A stretch of DNA of 64,000 nucleotides. It comes from Nepenthes gracilis. Its lineage: Eukaryota > Streptophyta > Magnoliopsida > Caryophyllales > Nepenthaceae. Positions within the stretch are counted from its first letter, which is position 1. Every line of letters starts with the position of its first letter. The stretch is from the NCBI GenBank assembly GCA_033239525.1, contig BSYO01000026.1:5890001-5954000 (forward strand). The letters run 5' to 3'. A model generated the notes under the pieces. That model saw only the letters and a list, made by a program, of their open reading frames with translations, was not told the DNA's origin and did no database searches. Below, piece after piece: positions 22,115 through 34,069 of this stretch. A program made the translations under genes and the position numbers.

Positions 22115-23091
22115 AGACAATTTCTCTATAATACAGGGATAATGTTATGCACAACTAATCCTTTTAAGATCCCACAACATGGGAGCGTCATGTAAAATGC
22201 TGCCCAATTTTTCAACATACACCAGACCAGATTAAAATTTAGCATAAGCACAACCAAACAATAAACCAAAATTTTCAAACTCAAGACCATACAATTCTAG
22301 AGGCTATCAAACTGCATTTTTAAACTCTAAACCATACCACAAATCTAAAGGCCGTCAAACTGCATCCACTAGACTTGCCAAAAATGTCTTCCCATCCATT
22401 TTGATGGTGTGACAGAATTTTTTTTTTCCCCCTATCCCTCCATATAAGTAATGAATTTAATATGGATTACTTCTAAATTTTGAAAATTTGTCAAGAAAAA
22501 ATTACAAATGTCATGGATATTTTTCAACAAAATAATGAATTTCATACACTCAATTTTCATTTTTCAAACTTACCAAAGAAAATTTATGTCTTTAATGATT
22601 TTCTCATTTTCAAAAGTGTAAAGACTACTATGACACTTAATGGGACCCCCCCTGAACAAAATCCTGCATCCACCAGTGTCTATTGTAAGAGTTCAAAAAT
22701 AGCAGTGTTTGTAGCTGCTACATTTGAAATTTGCATGAAAGGAATGAAAGGTTTTTCAATGGAAATAAGAAAACGGTAGAAAGAAAGCTTGAGGTAATCA
22801 AGTACCTTGCATAATAATTATGTCAAATGCTCATAGGGATGTTGATTGGCTTGCCAAATGCTCGGGTTTGCCTGAGGGCAATTTCAACTGTGTAAAGTGT
22901 CCCATCAGGGCATTTATAGTAAGTATATGAGATTTCATTTGCCAATTAAAATAACAGATGAAATTTTCCTTTATAATAATCTCATTCAGAACAAAACTTC
23001 AAAAAAATGGATTAAAAATAAGGAGAAGAGAATATCATAGAGATACGAAGGCAAGGAACATTGGAGATAAAGATGAAATGATTCGGCTTAC
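22115..23091. other. AT-rich intergenic sequence
   Basis: No gene recognised. A T/C run at 22,420-22,433 precedes an AT-rich segment. The 99-residue plus frame at 22,480 has no family likeness. If the exon at 23,092-23,143 belongs to a real gene, the following intron and exons would lie here, but I could not find them. Confidence 0.5.
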
Positions 23092-23143
23092 CAACAAAGC
23101 CACCACATTGATATAAAAGTCGATCAGCATCGCTATCATCCAC
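23092..23143 (-). pseudogene. Isolated exon resembling DUF1475 membrane protein
   Basis: Read leftward from 23,143, the sequence encodes WMIAMLIDFYINVVALL, very like the conserved segment that follows the ELLTP-type motif in plant DUF1475 proteins (small multipass membrane proteins of unknown function). Both edges have splice signals on the minus strand: gtatacag before it and GTAAGC after TTG. The exon is 52 nt. No neighbouring exons were found within a few kilobases, so it is probably an orphaned piece of a broken gene. Short length limits confidence. Confidence 0.4.
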
Positions 23144-26100
23144 CTGTATACATTTGGAGGGACAAACTTCACCATATTGTAGAATGTTTTTCTAATCTCT
23201 ATACAAATAGTATTTGCTTCAATAAATTGATACCGTAGACATAGAAACAAAAAACGCCAATTCCCTAGTTTTGTCCCTCAACACTTCCAATTTTAATTGC
23301 ATTCCAAACTTCAAGGTCTTGGACTATAGAGTTGCTCCATTCTACATCCAAGGTCCCCCTCCTCCCCCAAAAAAAAAAAAATTATTTGGACAACATGGTC
23401 ACATGAACTCAAAGCTGGAAGGACCAACGTGTAAGTCAAATGGAGATAAGAAAATGTTCTTAAGGTTGCAATGTCAGGCCACTCTAAAATATCACAATAT
23501 CCAGGATTTTATTGGAAGTCAAACATTTTAATACAAGCACTGAGGAAGGTAAGATGTATATGTCATTATTGATATTAGTCATAATTATATCAATATTAGA
23601 CAAATTAGACAATACATCAATTAATATAGGATATATTAGAAAAAAAATTTCTGAAAATATTAATCTAATAAAGAAATATTAGTCGATATATTAGCCAAAT
23701 ATCGGGTATATCTATAAATATTTTAAATATCGATGAATATATCACTGATACAGAAATATATTGCCATATTATCACAAAATCAAAAAATATTAGTATCGAG
23801 GGCCGATATTGATACATATCAGCCAATTCTTTCATCTTTATCCCTATGATGCAATGAGGTTGTTCACAGTTTGAACTCACGATCTGTAGTTCAATTTGTA
23901 ATTCATCCGAACGCCAAACAGCTAATACAATTCTTTTACTATATATTGAGTTCAAAAGTACTAGGTCCATGAATTTTCTTTAGTATTAGTTGTAGCTAGC
24001 AACTACAGAGGTAATGTAATAAGAAAAGAAATCATGGATAATGTCTACAAAGTATAATAAAACTCAATTGACAAACATACAGCAATATTCTATGAATATT
24101 GCATGCTTAAATGACCATAGAGAGGGACGGAAAGGATATCATTCAACATATAACATATTAAACAAGGACACATGATAATTGCCTAGTTAAATAACAAATC
24201 TCTGGGTAGATGATTGCAAGTTCCTATAAATAATGCCAAAACAAATGAATTAGCATTATGTCCAATCAGGTCCGCCAAACATTAAAGAGCTTTCAATTGA
24301 ATGGTGGCATGAAATTGTTTTCTGGTTTATTTGCGCCATATGCCCCTGTTTTAATGCATAATGGGTACTAAGCCAAGGTGAACTTAAGAGTTGCTTTGAT
24401 AAACAACATATCCAAGGCAGGCTATATGGCAATAACAAATTATAACAAATGACATCATGCCTAGCTATTATAATGTACCATCTCCCTTGAAGAATTTTTT
24501 GCAAACTTAGGAATGGATGATATGACTGAAGAAGCAACCAGTGTAGTACTACTTACATACTATGTACAACTTGTATGCACCCCAATCAGTAGCAAAACAA
24601 CCGTCCATTCCATTTGCTAATGTTAGTAGTAATTATCATTGTCTCATCAAACGAGATAAGTTTTTCCACAATGATATCAATGTCAATCAAGCCGGGTCAC
24701 TAAGAAATCAACACCGACTAAATTGTTGCACTACTTGCAATCTAACTACTGAGATGCAATCAATACGAGTTATGTATTCTGATGTGGCGGAAAGCTAACG
24801 AGCATACATTCCCTTTGCTCGTCTGAGTTGCTTTGGACTATTTAGCTCCAACTACAACTAGTGTTTCAGCTAAGTTTGCCATCAATGCCAATAGTCCAGT
24901 AGATGAAAAATAAAATAGGATGACACCAAAAATTATTAAAATGTGTCCTATTTAAATATAAAATGATTACAACATTTAATAATTTTGAGCAAAATTGAAG
25001 AAGATAAACATAAAGGCGTGAGAGTACTTGTACATTTAGTTGTTATAATTTTTTGAACTTACATATGAGGGATACCAAATAATTGATTAATGAAATAAAA
25101 TATATTTATTCTTAACCTTTTCTATATGTTCATTTAATATAACGTTTTAGGGCCATTAAACCCCAGCCATTTTGGCATGACGTGGCTCGATCACAGCATG
25201 ACCTGCTATCAATAGAACCTAATATCATGTTCGGCTGAGTATATACTCAAGTCGTGCTATGTCAGGTAAGGCCCGAGATGTACTCGTGTTCATGCCAAAC
25301 AACACAGCTTCTAGTGGGCGATTAGTACTTTAGTTCCATGTTGCATGGCACAACCCACTTAACGCATTGCCATCAATAAATTTTTTTGACTTAATTATGC
25401 TTGGTACCTCTAATAAAGCCCCTAATATTCCACCTAGGCAATAGTCATTCATAACAAAAGCCTTCCCATGGAGGCTGCCAGCATTGTGGTCTTCAAAAAA
25501 CATCTTGCTTCCCCTGCTTCTTTGTATGCATATCACTTTGAGGTGCAAATATTTCCAGTACATGAGCAATCATCATTACCTAGTTCTTCAACACCCACTG
25601 GGATTGCAAGAATGAAAAATAAATCAATCTTGATCAATCAGATATGATTTAACAGTATAAAAATATAGATCAAAATCAAACCAATAATTCATTACGTGAA
25701 ACAATTCCTAAAAGATCTGTTGGAGTTTCAAAATCATATTCTATCTCACCCAAGCATCACAAGTTGCAACAAACCAGATGATCCCAATATGAACGTTATA
25801 ACCATAGATAGATAAGTCAGCAAAAACCTAAAGTATATGTTCAAAATATAAAATGAATTATGTTGACAATTGACAGTAACCAACTCAAATTAGGCTCACT
25901 TTTAAGATAAAACCTGATCAGCTTAAGCATTACAGGACTAAGGTTTTACTCTTCTAGAGAAATTCATTGGAGTATTTGAATCATGACTTTGAAAATAAAA
26001 ATAAAAATTGTGAAAATTGCAACTTCCTTATGTATAAAGCGTTCAAGATTACATATGTTTCATATTGTCAACCAACATCCCATTCATTCATCCTTTCCTT

Positions 26101-26175
26101 AGCCACTTGCTTTAGTTCTCTAAGTTAACCTATTTGACAATCCCTTTGATCACTTTGCAATTCAATATAAAGGGC
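23144..26175. other. AT-rich intergenic sequence with a GATATAT-rich patch
   Basis: No gene I can support. The part at 23,560-23,850 is rich in atatcg, gatatat and tatcagcc words, like the sequence flanking the solo LTR in the NOP56 intron (53,690-53,845 and 55,303-55,480), so the same dispersed repeat seems present. A 79-residue minus frame at 25,569-25,330 has no clear relative. Confidence 0.45.
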
Positions 26176-26307
26176 TGTTGTGCATTATCAGGTACAGAAA
26201 ATGGAGAGAAATATAGGAAAAAAACTTAGTACTCAATGAGAACTAAACTTCCATATTTATAAAAGTACATTGGTATAATTACAATATTAATTTTTACCCT
26301 AATCACA
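26176..26307 (-). repeat. 3' LTR of copia element A
   Basis: Shares with 31,955-32,072 the block tta(g/a)tactcaatgag and ccatatttataaaa. On the minus strand it begins TGTGATTAGGG right after the purine tract. The outer end is less certain (26,176 or 26,181). Confidence 0.75.
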
Positions 26308-26320
26308 CTGTCCCTCAAGT
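26308..26320 (-). promoter_or_regulatory. Polypurine tract of copia element A
   Basis: The minus strand reads ACTTGAGGGACAG directly before the LTR start TGTGATT, the usual arrangement in plant copia elements. Confidence 0.7.
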
Positions 26321-26689
26321 TGGTACATATATATCACATGTACCAAGCATGTTACAAATGTGTTCAACTCTAGGACCTTTTAAAGAATTAGTGAATAAAT
26401 TGTAAGTTGATAACTTCAACTAGCATATAAGGTGACTCTCATTTGTTAACAATTTCTCCTACATAAAATGACAATCAATTTTGATATTCTTAGTTCGCTC
26501 ATGAAATATAAGGTTTAAGGGGATGTATACGACAACTTAATTGTAACACATTAATTTCACTGATTGTCACAGATGAAATATATAGAACAACGGTCAACTA
26601 AAGATCCTACACAATTAGCATTTAAATAATATGTAATGTAAAAATGCATTCTATTCCCATAAAATGAATGACCCTTTTCCAGGAGCCAG

Positions 26690-27640
26690 TTTGATGTATT
26701 GAAAAATACACACAGCTCTCAAATAGCTTTTCCATAGAGAGTCTAAGAATAGTCTTACTATACTTATAGAATGGAAATATCCGAGCAAGTTATTTCGAGA
26801 TAGTTAAATTTGTCAACCAATCTTCTATATTTTCCTAGATTCGGTATCAAGTTTCTATTATCAAGTGGCAACTTGAAATTGGGATCTATTAGCGAGTCAC
26901 AAGATCGAGAGCCTAGCATACCTACATCATTCAAGATGTTAATAACATATTTGTGTTGAGAAATAAATATCTCCTATTTTGATTTTGCAACTTTAATCCC
27001 TAAAAAGTACCTCAATAGCCTCAAATCTTTTGTATGAAATACTTTTCACATTATTTTTAGTGATAATTATGTCACACACTAGACAAATAACCATAAACAT
27101 AAACATTTTCTTGTGAATAAATGTCAATAAAAATTGAATGGTCAACACCACAATGTTTTAATCCAAATTATAAAACAACCGTACTAAAACGATCAAACCA
27201 TTTCCGAGGAAATCATGTTAAGCCATACAAAGACTATCAAAGAAGACAAACCTTGTCAAACACTCCCTAATCAACAAACCCAAGTAATTGATCCATATAA
27301 ACTTTTTCTTGCAAATCGCTAATCAAAAAGGCATTTTTTATGTCAAACTAGTGCAATAGCCAACAATACATTGCAGAAAATGCCAAAAATATATGAAGGC
27401 CCCTTAGCAATCAAAGAAATGGTATCACCATAATCAAACCCATAAACTTCGGTATAGACCTTGGCCATCAACTAAATCTTAAGGCGATAAATAGTTCCAC
27501 TTGAGAAAAGTTTCACGGTGTAGATCCATCAACATACATTACACTTATCAGAAGGAAGAGAAACTTAAATTCGTGTACCATTAGAGTACCAAGCAAACAT
27601 TTCATCAAGCATCGCAATACGCCAACCTGGATGCATGTGG
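26690..27640 (-). pseudogene. Copia element A reverse transcriptase
   Basis: Read over several frames on the minus strand: HPGWRIAMLDEMFAWYSNGT near 27,630, then TIYRLK and VYGFDYGDT (27,500-27,430), CLTRFVFFDSLYGLT (27,260-27,215), WFDRFSTVVL (27,200) and GLKHCGVDHSIFID (27,160). These follow the order of copia RT from the first conserved block to the region just before the catalytic YVDD. Stops are frequent. It would have copied the element's RNA into DNA. Confidence 0.85.
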
Positions 27641-27649
27641 ACTTCACTA

Positions 27650-28770
27650 ACAAATTTGGATAAAGAGAAACAAGATATAGAGGCAATAAATGAAGAAAAC
27701 GTCAGTGACAACGAATTACAAAAGACGGCAATGGAAGTAGGATGTAATGTTATACAACAATAAGTACTTTTACGTTATGCAATCGAGAGATCCAAATCAA
27801 TTGGATGGTGCTCGTGAAGGATTTGGAGGAAGTGAGGCAATTGATGCTAGCATGTCTTGAGGGGAGCATGAACTTGTACATATACACATGGACATTAGGC
27901 CTATTTAGTAGCAAATGGGTCAAGGAAACCTAGAGGAGGAAATAAAAGAACAAGAAGAGAAAGAGCCTCGGCCACAGAATTAGAAGAAGTTAAAGGAGAA
28001 GCAAAGTAGGGAAGAGACTCAAAGAATGTCACATCTACACAGACAAATAATTTGTGTAGCCGAAGAGAATAACATTTATATCCCTTCTATCATCTAGTAT
28101 ACCCAAGAATAAAACATTTAAGAGAATGTGGATCTAATTTGTTATGACCTTGAAATAGATTATGAATGAAGCATAGACATCCAAAGACGCATGGAGGGAA
28201 AAGAGTGTAGAGAATCACGAGAGAAAAATAATAGAAAATTGAATTTAGTCATAGAGTACCAATGAAGGTATGCTATTAATCATATAACAGGCAATAAAGA
28301 TTGCAATATACCACAATATCGAAGGGGTATGCATATATGAGTAGTTTTGATAAGGTGTCATTTTTTTCTCACAGCCACCCCAATTTATCGTGGAGTGTAA
28401 GAGTAAGAAAATGGGCGGATAATACCATGCGTAGACATGAACGAACAAAATGCGTAACCTAGAATTCCTACAGAACTAATACACATCCTCACATCTTGAA
28501 CAATAACAAAATCAGGAGAAAAGGTTACACTATAATTATGTAGTTTAGTTAATTTATTAACAAACAACAAGTTAAATGAAAACCTGGAAAGATGAAGAAC
28601 AGATTGTAAAGAAATTCAAAAAAAATTTGACAAATAGACCTAATCCTGCTTAAAGTGGTAGAAGAGCCTTCTCTATAAGCATGACATGGGGTAATGTACT
28701 TGACCTGAAAATATGGAAAACAATGTAATACTACCACTCATGATTGGTGGCTCTGGAGTCCACCCATGGG
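27650..28770 (-). pseudogene. Copia element A protease-integrase region
   Basis: At about 28,760 the minus strand reads WVDSRATNH, matching the copia protease loop VDSGATDH with Gly changed to Arg. The following frames (28,737-28,245) contain LHLSRFSFNLLFVNKLTK, typical of the protease to integrase linker, and IACYMINSIPSLVLYDQI, the block after the integrase catalytic core. NVLFLGIL near 28,110 and a TNYLSV-like stretch complete the domain. The catalytic integrase core is poorly preserved. Confidence 0.75.
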
Positions 28771-28794
28771 CTTCAATGTGCCATAGTCTGCAAT

Positions 28795-29295
28795 AAATAT
28801 CCCATTAAGAATCCATGACTTGTATGGACAAGTGAAGCAATGGAACTCAAATTATAGAAACTTAATATACTCCTCGAATACATGGATGAAATCTATAGAT
28901 AATGGTGACTGGGGTGGAGAGATGATCTTCATAATATCAAGTTAGGTTACATTTACAGCACAAGGTGGCTGACTATGCAGTACCTAGCTAGTGTTATATA
29001 CATGGTCTAACTTCTTATTAAAAAAATATGCCATTAAGGATCCACGACTTGTATGGACAAGTGAAGCAATGGGCGATACATCTAAATGAAGCCTATTGTG
29101 CAACCTGAAATTATAAAAACTTAATATACTCCTTGAATACATGGATGAAATATGTAGATAATGGTGGCTAGGGTGGAGAGATGATCTTCATAGTATCAAG
29201 TTAGGCTGCATTTGCAGCACGAGGTGACTGACTATGTAATATCTAGCTAGTATCATATACATGGTCAAACTTCTTGTTAAAAAAATACCAAGTGG
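28795..29295. repeat. Tandem duplication of about 229 bp within copia element A
   Basis: Copy 1 (28,795-29,023) and copy 2 (29,024-29,295) share gacttgtatggacaagtgaa, tacatggatgaaat, ggtggagagatgatcttcat and atatacatggtc. Copy 2 has about 25-30 extra bases near 29,070. Divergence is moderate, so the duplication is old. The duplicated piece codes for the linker between the gag zinc knuckle and protease. Confidence 0.9.
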
Positions 29296-29299
29296 TAGG

Positions 29300-30545
29300 T
29301 GTTGGGTTTGGTCGCTCCCTTGTGGGTAATCGAACAAACATGTTTGTCATTGGTGAATTTCCGGGAAGTAAATGATGGAATATATTTACTGAAAATCCAA
29401 AGACGACTAGCCGAGCAAGGCAAAGTGCTAGTCAACGGAGGTTGACTGGCTAAAAAAAAAATGGCCGGTCAACTCAAACGGCAAGGGAGAGGCGCGCAGA
29501 ATTTGCCATGATGCATGGAAATGGCCAAGGAGGCTAAGGAGTATAATGGGCGGGTCAATGGGTTACTGGCCAAGAACTCAAAAAGGCCGGTGATGAAGCG
29601 CATGGAATTTACCGGTTGGTTTATCGGGATTGAAACGCCCTAGGATATGGCTGCGTGCACAGTAGCGTCCGAAGATATGAGTTGTACAAAGTAACGACCG
29701 AGGATATGGGATAATGTCCGAGGTCGTTATCACTGCCTGGAGACCAAGAAACACTAGAGGACTCTGTTGACGACCAAGGGTACAGATGGTCCGCAGACTT
29801 GAGTGCAACAAGGACCGAGGACATGGTGGAAAGCTAGCAGCTGACATTGCGGACAGTTGGCTTTACAGAACGGGTAGCAAACCTGCAGTGTATGCCCGTC
29901 TGTGCAGGTGGCAGATTTCAAAGTTGGTGGGAAAAGTGGGTGGCAACTTGCAGAGTTGGTGGCAGGCATTTGTCCATACGCAACCTGCCTATTGGTAGAT
30001 GGTCTCTGGCCAGAATCATTATATATATACATGCTGTGCATACGGTGAAGTGGATGAGAAATCACCAAGAGCCTTAGTGCCTATCAGAGAGCATCCGTGC
30101 TAGTGCGGGAGAAAACACTAGGGGCGCACGCGAGGCCGCATGTGTGTGGGGATGAAATGGAGGTTGCCGTTTCACCGCACTTGTAAAATGTGTAAGCAGA
30201 AAGTACTATAGTGAGAAGGAGAGAAGAAAAACAGAGAGATAAGAGGGAATGATAGTTTCCTTACTCTTAGTGATTGTTTTTCTTATTGTCTGTTCTTCAA
30301 GGGCTTGTATAGCCAGGGTGGGTTACTAATACTTTGTCTCAAGGTTTGTGTAACCCTTTTACATAGTGAAATTTGTTTGTAGATTATGTGTCCCGTGGTT
30401 TTTTCCCTTAGTTGAGGAGTTTTTACGTAAAAAATATTATGCATCGTTTGTTCCTTATTTGCACTAAATTGGTAACTGACGATAACGGGAGGTTCGGATT
30501 TTCCGCTACGTCGGATCAAGTGAATCCGAGTGTCGAGCCCTAACA
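29300..30545 (+). mobile_element. Solo LTR nested in copia element A
   Basis: A 1,246-bp block of distinct, GC-richer composition interrupts the gag-protease reading. It begins TGTTGGGTTTGG and ends GAGCCCTAACA, so the ends are imperfect inverted repeats (TGTTGGG and CCCTAACA) with the TG...CA hallmark of LTRs. A TATA-like attatatatatac lies at 30,018-30,031. The flanking pentamers gtagg (29,295) and atatg (30,546) do not match, so the target duplication has decayed or the ends are off by some bases. Gag coding resumes on both sides. Confidence 0.75.
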
Positions 30546-31950
30546 ATATGACCACCATTTACCTTACCACTAAATCATTCTCCATCACCACGGCCTCTAC
30601 TAGATACTCCCTAAAAACAAATATCATCACGACTAGTAAAATGTGTCATAAGAGTTGAACAGTTGACAAGAGATTGTATTTCATTAGAATGAGAACCAAC
30701 AAACATAGTACGAGAAAATGCCTTGGTAAGGATAGGAATTGTGGGACTACAGAAAATCTCGGTATGGATGGGCTTGTACTCTGAAGAGCCCGAAGCATAT
30801 GAATGACAAATATCTGCTCACGTTATGATAGCAAGGTACAAATCTTTATGCTCAATAGAAAGATCTCATTAAACTTTGCCATTAATTATCTAATCTATCC
30901 AAAAAGTACTGCCAAATCACGATTGTCCAATTATAGTCAACTCAAATTATTAACCAATTCATAAATTTAAGTGACATCAATGATATAGATATCTCGGGCG
31001 GTGGACTATACAAACTGACACAATCAACAGACCAAGAATAGATCTTGTGATTTATTATCAATAGATTGTCACAACAAACTTAACAATTGTACATTACTAA
31101 ACAATTGCCCAATGTAAATAATTCTTACCCTTTAGTTTTATTGTGGTAGTAGTTAGATACTTGAAAAACTAGAAGTGAAAATAAATGTTGCCATGTCACT
31201 AGTTGTGGTATCAATAGAAGAACTAAAAATGTCGATGGAAGAAGATGTTCACCATAGATCACCCACAATACAGAAGGAACAATATATGCAGTCTCCTGTA
31301 GTCTCAATGACCTTGGAATAACAGCCAATACCAAACAAATATGAAACAATTTCTTACCTTCATTGTTAAATTTGTCGATGCTTAGGGCTTAAACATGTAA
31401 TAAAAGTGTTTGAGCATATGGTGTGAAAACATTATAGAAATAAAAATCAAACCAAACACCCGATAGAAAACATAACTGCGGTGGTCTTTGAGTCGCCCAT
31501 AGAACTCAAGTGGGTAGTCACATATGCGGTGGTGCATGCAATGAGAAGGATTGTGGCTTGCGATTTTTGGTCCATCTCTTTAAGGTGGTTTCCTCAATCC
31601 AAGTGGTTTTTCGATAAATTTCATAGTTTGTTATAGATTTGAAAAATAATTAGGACAAATGCACTACGACAAAAGTGGTTAGTTCAGCATGTGCGAAGGA
31701 GCAGGAGGTTCGACTTCTAGGCTCTTGTGCGACTGTCCAAGTTGACCAACGTGGTGTAGTTAAATTTTCGATTAGGTTTATGATTTGTTGTAGATCTAGA
31801 AAAATAAGAGGGAGGAGGCATCAAGGGTTAAAGCTTGTGTGATTCGAGGGTTATCTGATGTCGAAGCTATGTGTATATGGTCGGCAGTGAGCGGTGATCG
31901 TGCAGTGGCAACGGCAGTGTGGCTAGGATTTTTAGAACCTTATCTCTGAT
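30546..31950 (-). pseudogene. Copia element A gag
   Basis: Minus-strand degenerate gag. Near the inner end (30,720-30,550) I read TKAFSRTMFVGSHSNEIQSL and SRGRGDGE, then GKVNGGH, the Arg-Gly-rich stretch that precedes the zinc knuckle in copia gag. The knuckle itself is cut by the solo LTR. The 5' part (31,300-31,900) has only short frames. Confidence 0.65.
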
Positions 31951-31954
31951 ATCA
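31939..31954 (-). promoter_or_regulatory. Primer binding site of copia element A
   Basis: The minus strand reads TGATATCAGAGATAAGG just inside the LTR. It resembles the TGGTATCAGAGC site complementary to the initiator methionine tRNA, used by most plant copia elements. Confidence 0.75.
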
Positions 31955-32072
31955 TGTTATGTATATAGAAGAGAGAGAAATAGATGAAAAGGCTTAATAC
32001 TCAATGAGCATTAAACTCCCATATTTATAAAATTATATAAGTAAAATTACAATACTATCTTTTATCTTAACA
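31955..32072 (-). repeat. 5' LTR of copia element A
   Basis: 118 bp bounded by tgttatgtat (31,955) and tatcttaaca (32,072), a TG...CA unit similar to 26,176-26,307. It is short, as in several small copia families. Confidence 0.75.
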
Positions 32073-32119
32073 TGTATATCATCACATGTTCTTATCATTT
32101 AGCATAGTTACGCTTAAAT

Positions 32120-32394
32120 TACTCTAATTGGATATATTTGTCAATCAGATATAATACACATGATTAATTTGGATTTGTAGGATATCCTTATTTATATATT
32201 GTATATAAATAATATATACAAATGTTATATATCCTTATTAAGCTATTCTGATTTGTTATAAATAATTACAAATGTTATAAATAGGGTTGTAATTTATGAA
32301 TGTATATGAACGTATATGTTGTAATAAGGGTATATAACATTTTATTTAATGAGAAAAAACTCTCAATTGAAAGGTATTCGAACTAATTTTAACA
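32120..32394 (+). repeat. 5' LTR of copia element B (left end uncertain)
   Basis: AT-rich stretch with repeated acaaatgttata words and a TATA-like region, ending aactaattttaaca directly at the primer site. There is no second copy in the window, so the start cannot be fixed. Confidence 0.55.
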
Positions 32395-32406
32395 TGGTAT
32401 CAGAGA
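32395..32406 (+). promoter_or_regulatory. Primer binding site of copia element B
   Basis: TGGTATCAGAGA, one base from the consensus complementary to initiator methionine tRNA, immediately after the LTR end TTTTAACA. Confidence 0.85.
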
Positions 32407-32937
32407 TTCTTAATTCTTGTTTCCTTTAGTCTTCGCAATTCTCATCTACCACTTCTCCTTCTTGGCATGAGTTTCGGCTTCTAGGCTTTTTGAGCAAAGC
32501 CCTTGGCATGAGTTTCGGCTTCTAAGGTTTTTAAGCAAAGCCCTTTGTTCTCTTAGTCGTCGCAATATTCATTCCAACTGAACAAGATTATGGGTTTGTG
32601 AAGGTAAGCTATTGAGTTTTACTTCAAGGTTGTCCATCGATTCATCTTCAATCTTCCATTCTCAAGGATTTCATTGAAGATTTTCAATTTTGATCTCGGA
32701 TTGCTCTGAGATTTTCATCTCCGATGTTCATAGATTTTTGGAAAATCCATATCCACTTGGTGATTTCCGTCCCTCATCTTTGAAACTGTTATTTCAATCC
32801 CTTACCTTCGAAAATGACTTTAGGGTTTTGATCAAAAGGTTCTAGGACAAGACTATGAATTTTAGTGGAAAGTATCTCATTCGCATCTCCCTATTCCGTC
32901 ATAGAGTGTAGGGCTGAATTCATGGTTCTAGTCTTCT

Positions 32938-32961
32938 TCTCTCTCTCTCTCTCTCTCTCTC
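32938..32961. repeat. (TC)n microsatellite
   Basis: About eleven TC units, in the leader between primer site and gag of copia B. Confidence 0.9.
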
Positions 32962-33179
32962 ACCGGACATAAAAGGTAACACTTATTTTTTTTGTTTTGC
33001 CATTTTCTAGAGAAATAGCAAGGGGCAGCATGTTTTTCTCTCCCTCCTCATGGTTTATTTTTTAAAGGTTTGTATTCAAAGCTTTTACACTTGAATTTAA
33101 TATCAGGAAAAAAATTTATTATCCATTTTAATAAAAAAAAAATTATACCATTTGAGAGTTTTAATTTAAAATGTATATA

Positions 33180-33880
33180 AAAGAAAAAAAATTTGGAGTC
33201 ATTTTAAATGGCTCATCTATAGTCCACACCAAAATAAAGGAATTTAATCAAAAGGACAACAAGGGTGCTCATATTGTGACATGGTTGTTAGGATATATTG
33301 AACCATATATGCAAAATAATCTTCAATCCTTTACAACTGCTTAAGAAATGTGAGACTATCTCTACCATACCTATAATCAAGAAATTAATGTTTGAAATTT
33401 TCAATTGAAATTAAAATTTGTTATCTTCAAAAAAGGCAATCTTTCTCTCTAGCAATTCTATATTTGATTCCTTAATTAATGGAGTAAATATATTAAAATG
33501 TTTCTTTCTAAAGTTTATAATTTATGGCACTGCAAGAAATTCATACAGAAAATCTAAGAGATCAATTTATGATGAAACTAAAATATAAATTTGAGAATAT
33601 TCGACCTAGTCTTTTTAATCATAATCCTGTTCTATCTCATGTTGTTCACTTGGGAGAATTTCTTCAATTAAAATGATGCCTAACAACTCAAATTAGCATA
33701 ACGCAATATATGACGCCGTTCAAGCTTGTTAAATTGGCATATGCTTTTCAATGGCAAAAAAAAGTTCAAAACACAAAATCAACGATATAGCTGTAAAAAG
33801 TATGAGCATATTGCAAAGAATTACAACATGAAATTCTATAATTATTGCAAAAAAGGAAGGGCACATCCCCTCCATTAGCA
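33180..33880 (+). pseudogene. Copia element B gag
   Basis: Read across frames: KEFNQKDNKGAHIVTWLLGY, then EMWDYLYHTYNQEINV, FQLKLKFVIFKKGNLS, the pair RDQFMMKLKYKFENIRPSLF and FNHNPVLSHVVHLGE, and a damaged zinc knuckle CKKYEHIAKNYN with CKKKGHIP near 33,800-33,860. This is the usual order of the copia gag (UBN2/Retrotran_gag-type) domain. Stops and at least two shifts break it. Confidence 0.8.
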
Positions 33881-34069
33881 TTCAACCACAAGATAGACAA
33901 ACTTAGGCCTTTCATACCAAGGTCTACTCTGCATCAGCTAGTGTGTCATCCCCTCCATTTTAGACACCTACTACTCCTTCCCTTCTCTCACTCTAGAGAT
34001 AGTACAACAAATGATAGTATTTGTTTTCTCTACTCTCAGACTACAAGATAAATAGAAATTACTTCTTCT

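Larger units (their letters stand above)
26176..32072 (-). mobile_element. Ty1/copia retrotransposon A, degenerate, with nested insertion
   Basis: Minus-strand copia element with short LTRs (about 120-130 bp). Order from right to left: 5' LTR (32,072-31,955), primer site, gag (31,950-30,546), a nested solo LTR (30,545-29,300), a duplicated segment, protease and integrase (28,770-27,650), RT (27,640-26,690), purine tract and 3' LTR (26,307-26,176). The gag, protease, integrase, RT order is that of Ty1/copia. Every domain has stops. Without the insertion the element would be about 4.7 kb, a normal size. Flanking target duplications are not clear. Confidence 0.85.

Noticed and set aside
24256..25569. 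Minus-strand frames at 24,537-24,256 and 25,569-25,330
   Set aside because: Considered as LINE RNase H or host exons, but no diagnostic motif could be found.
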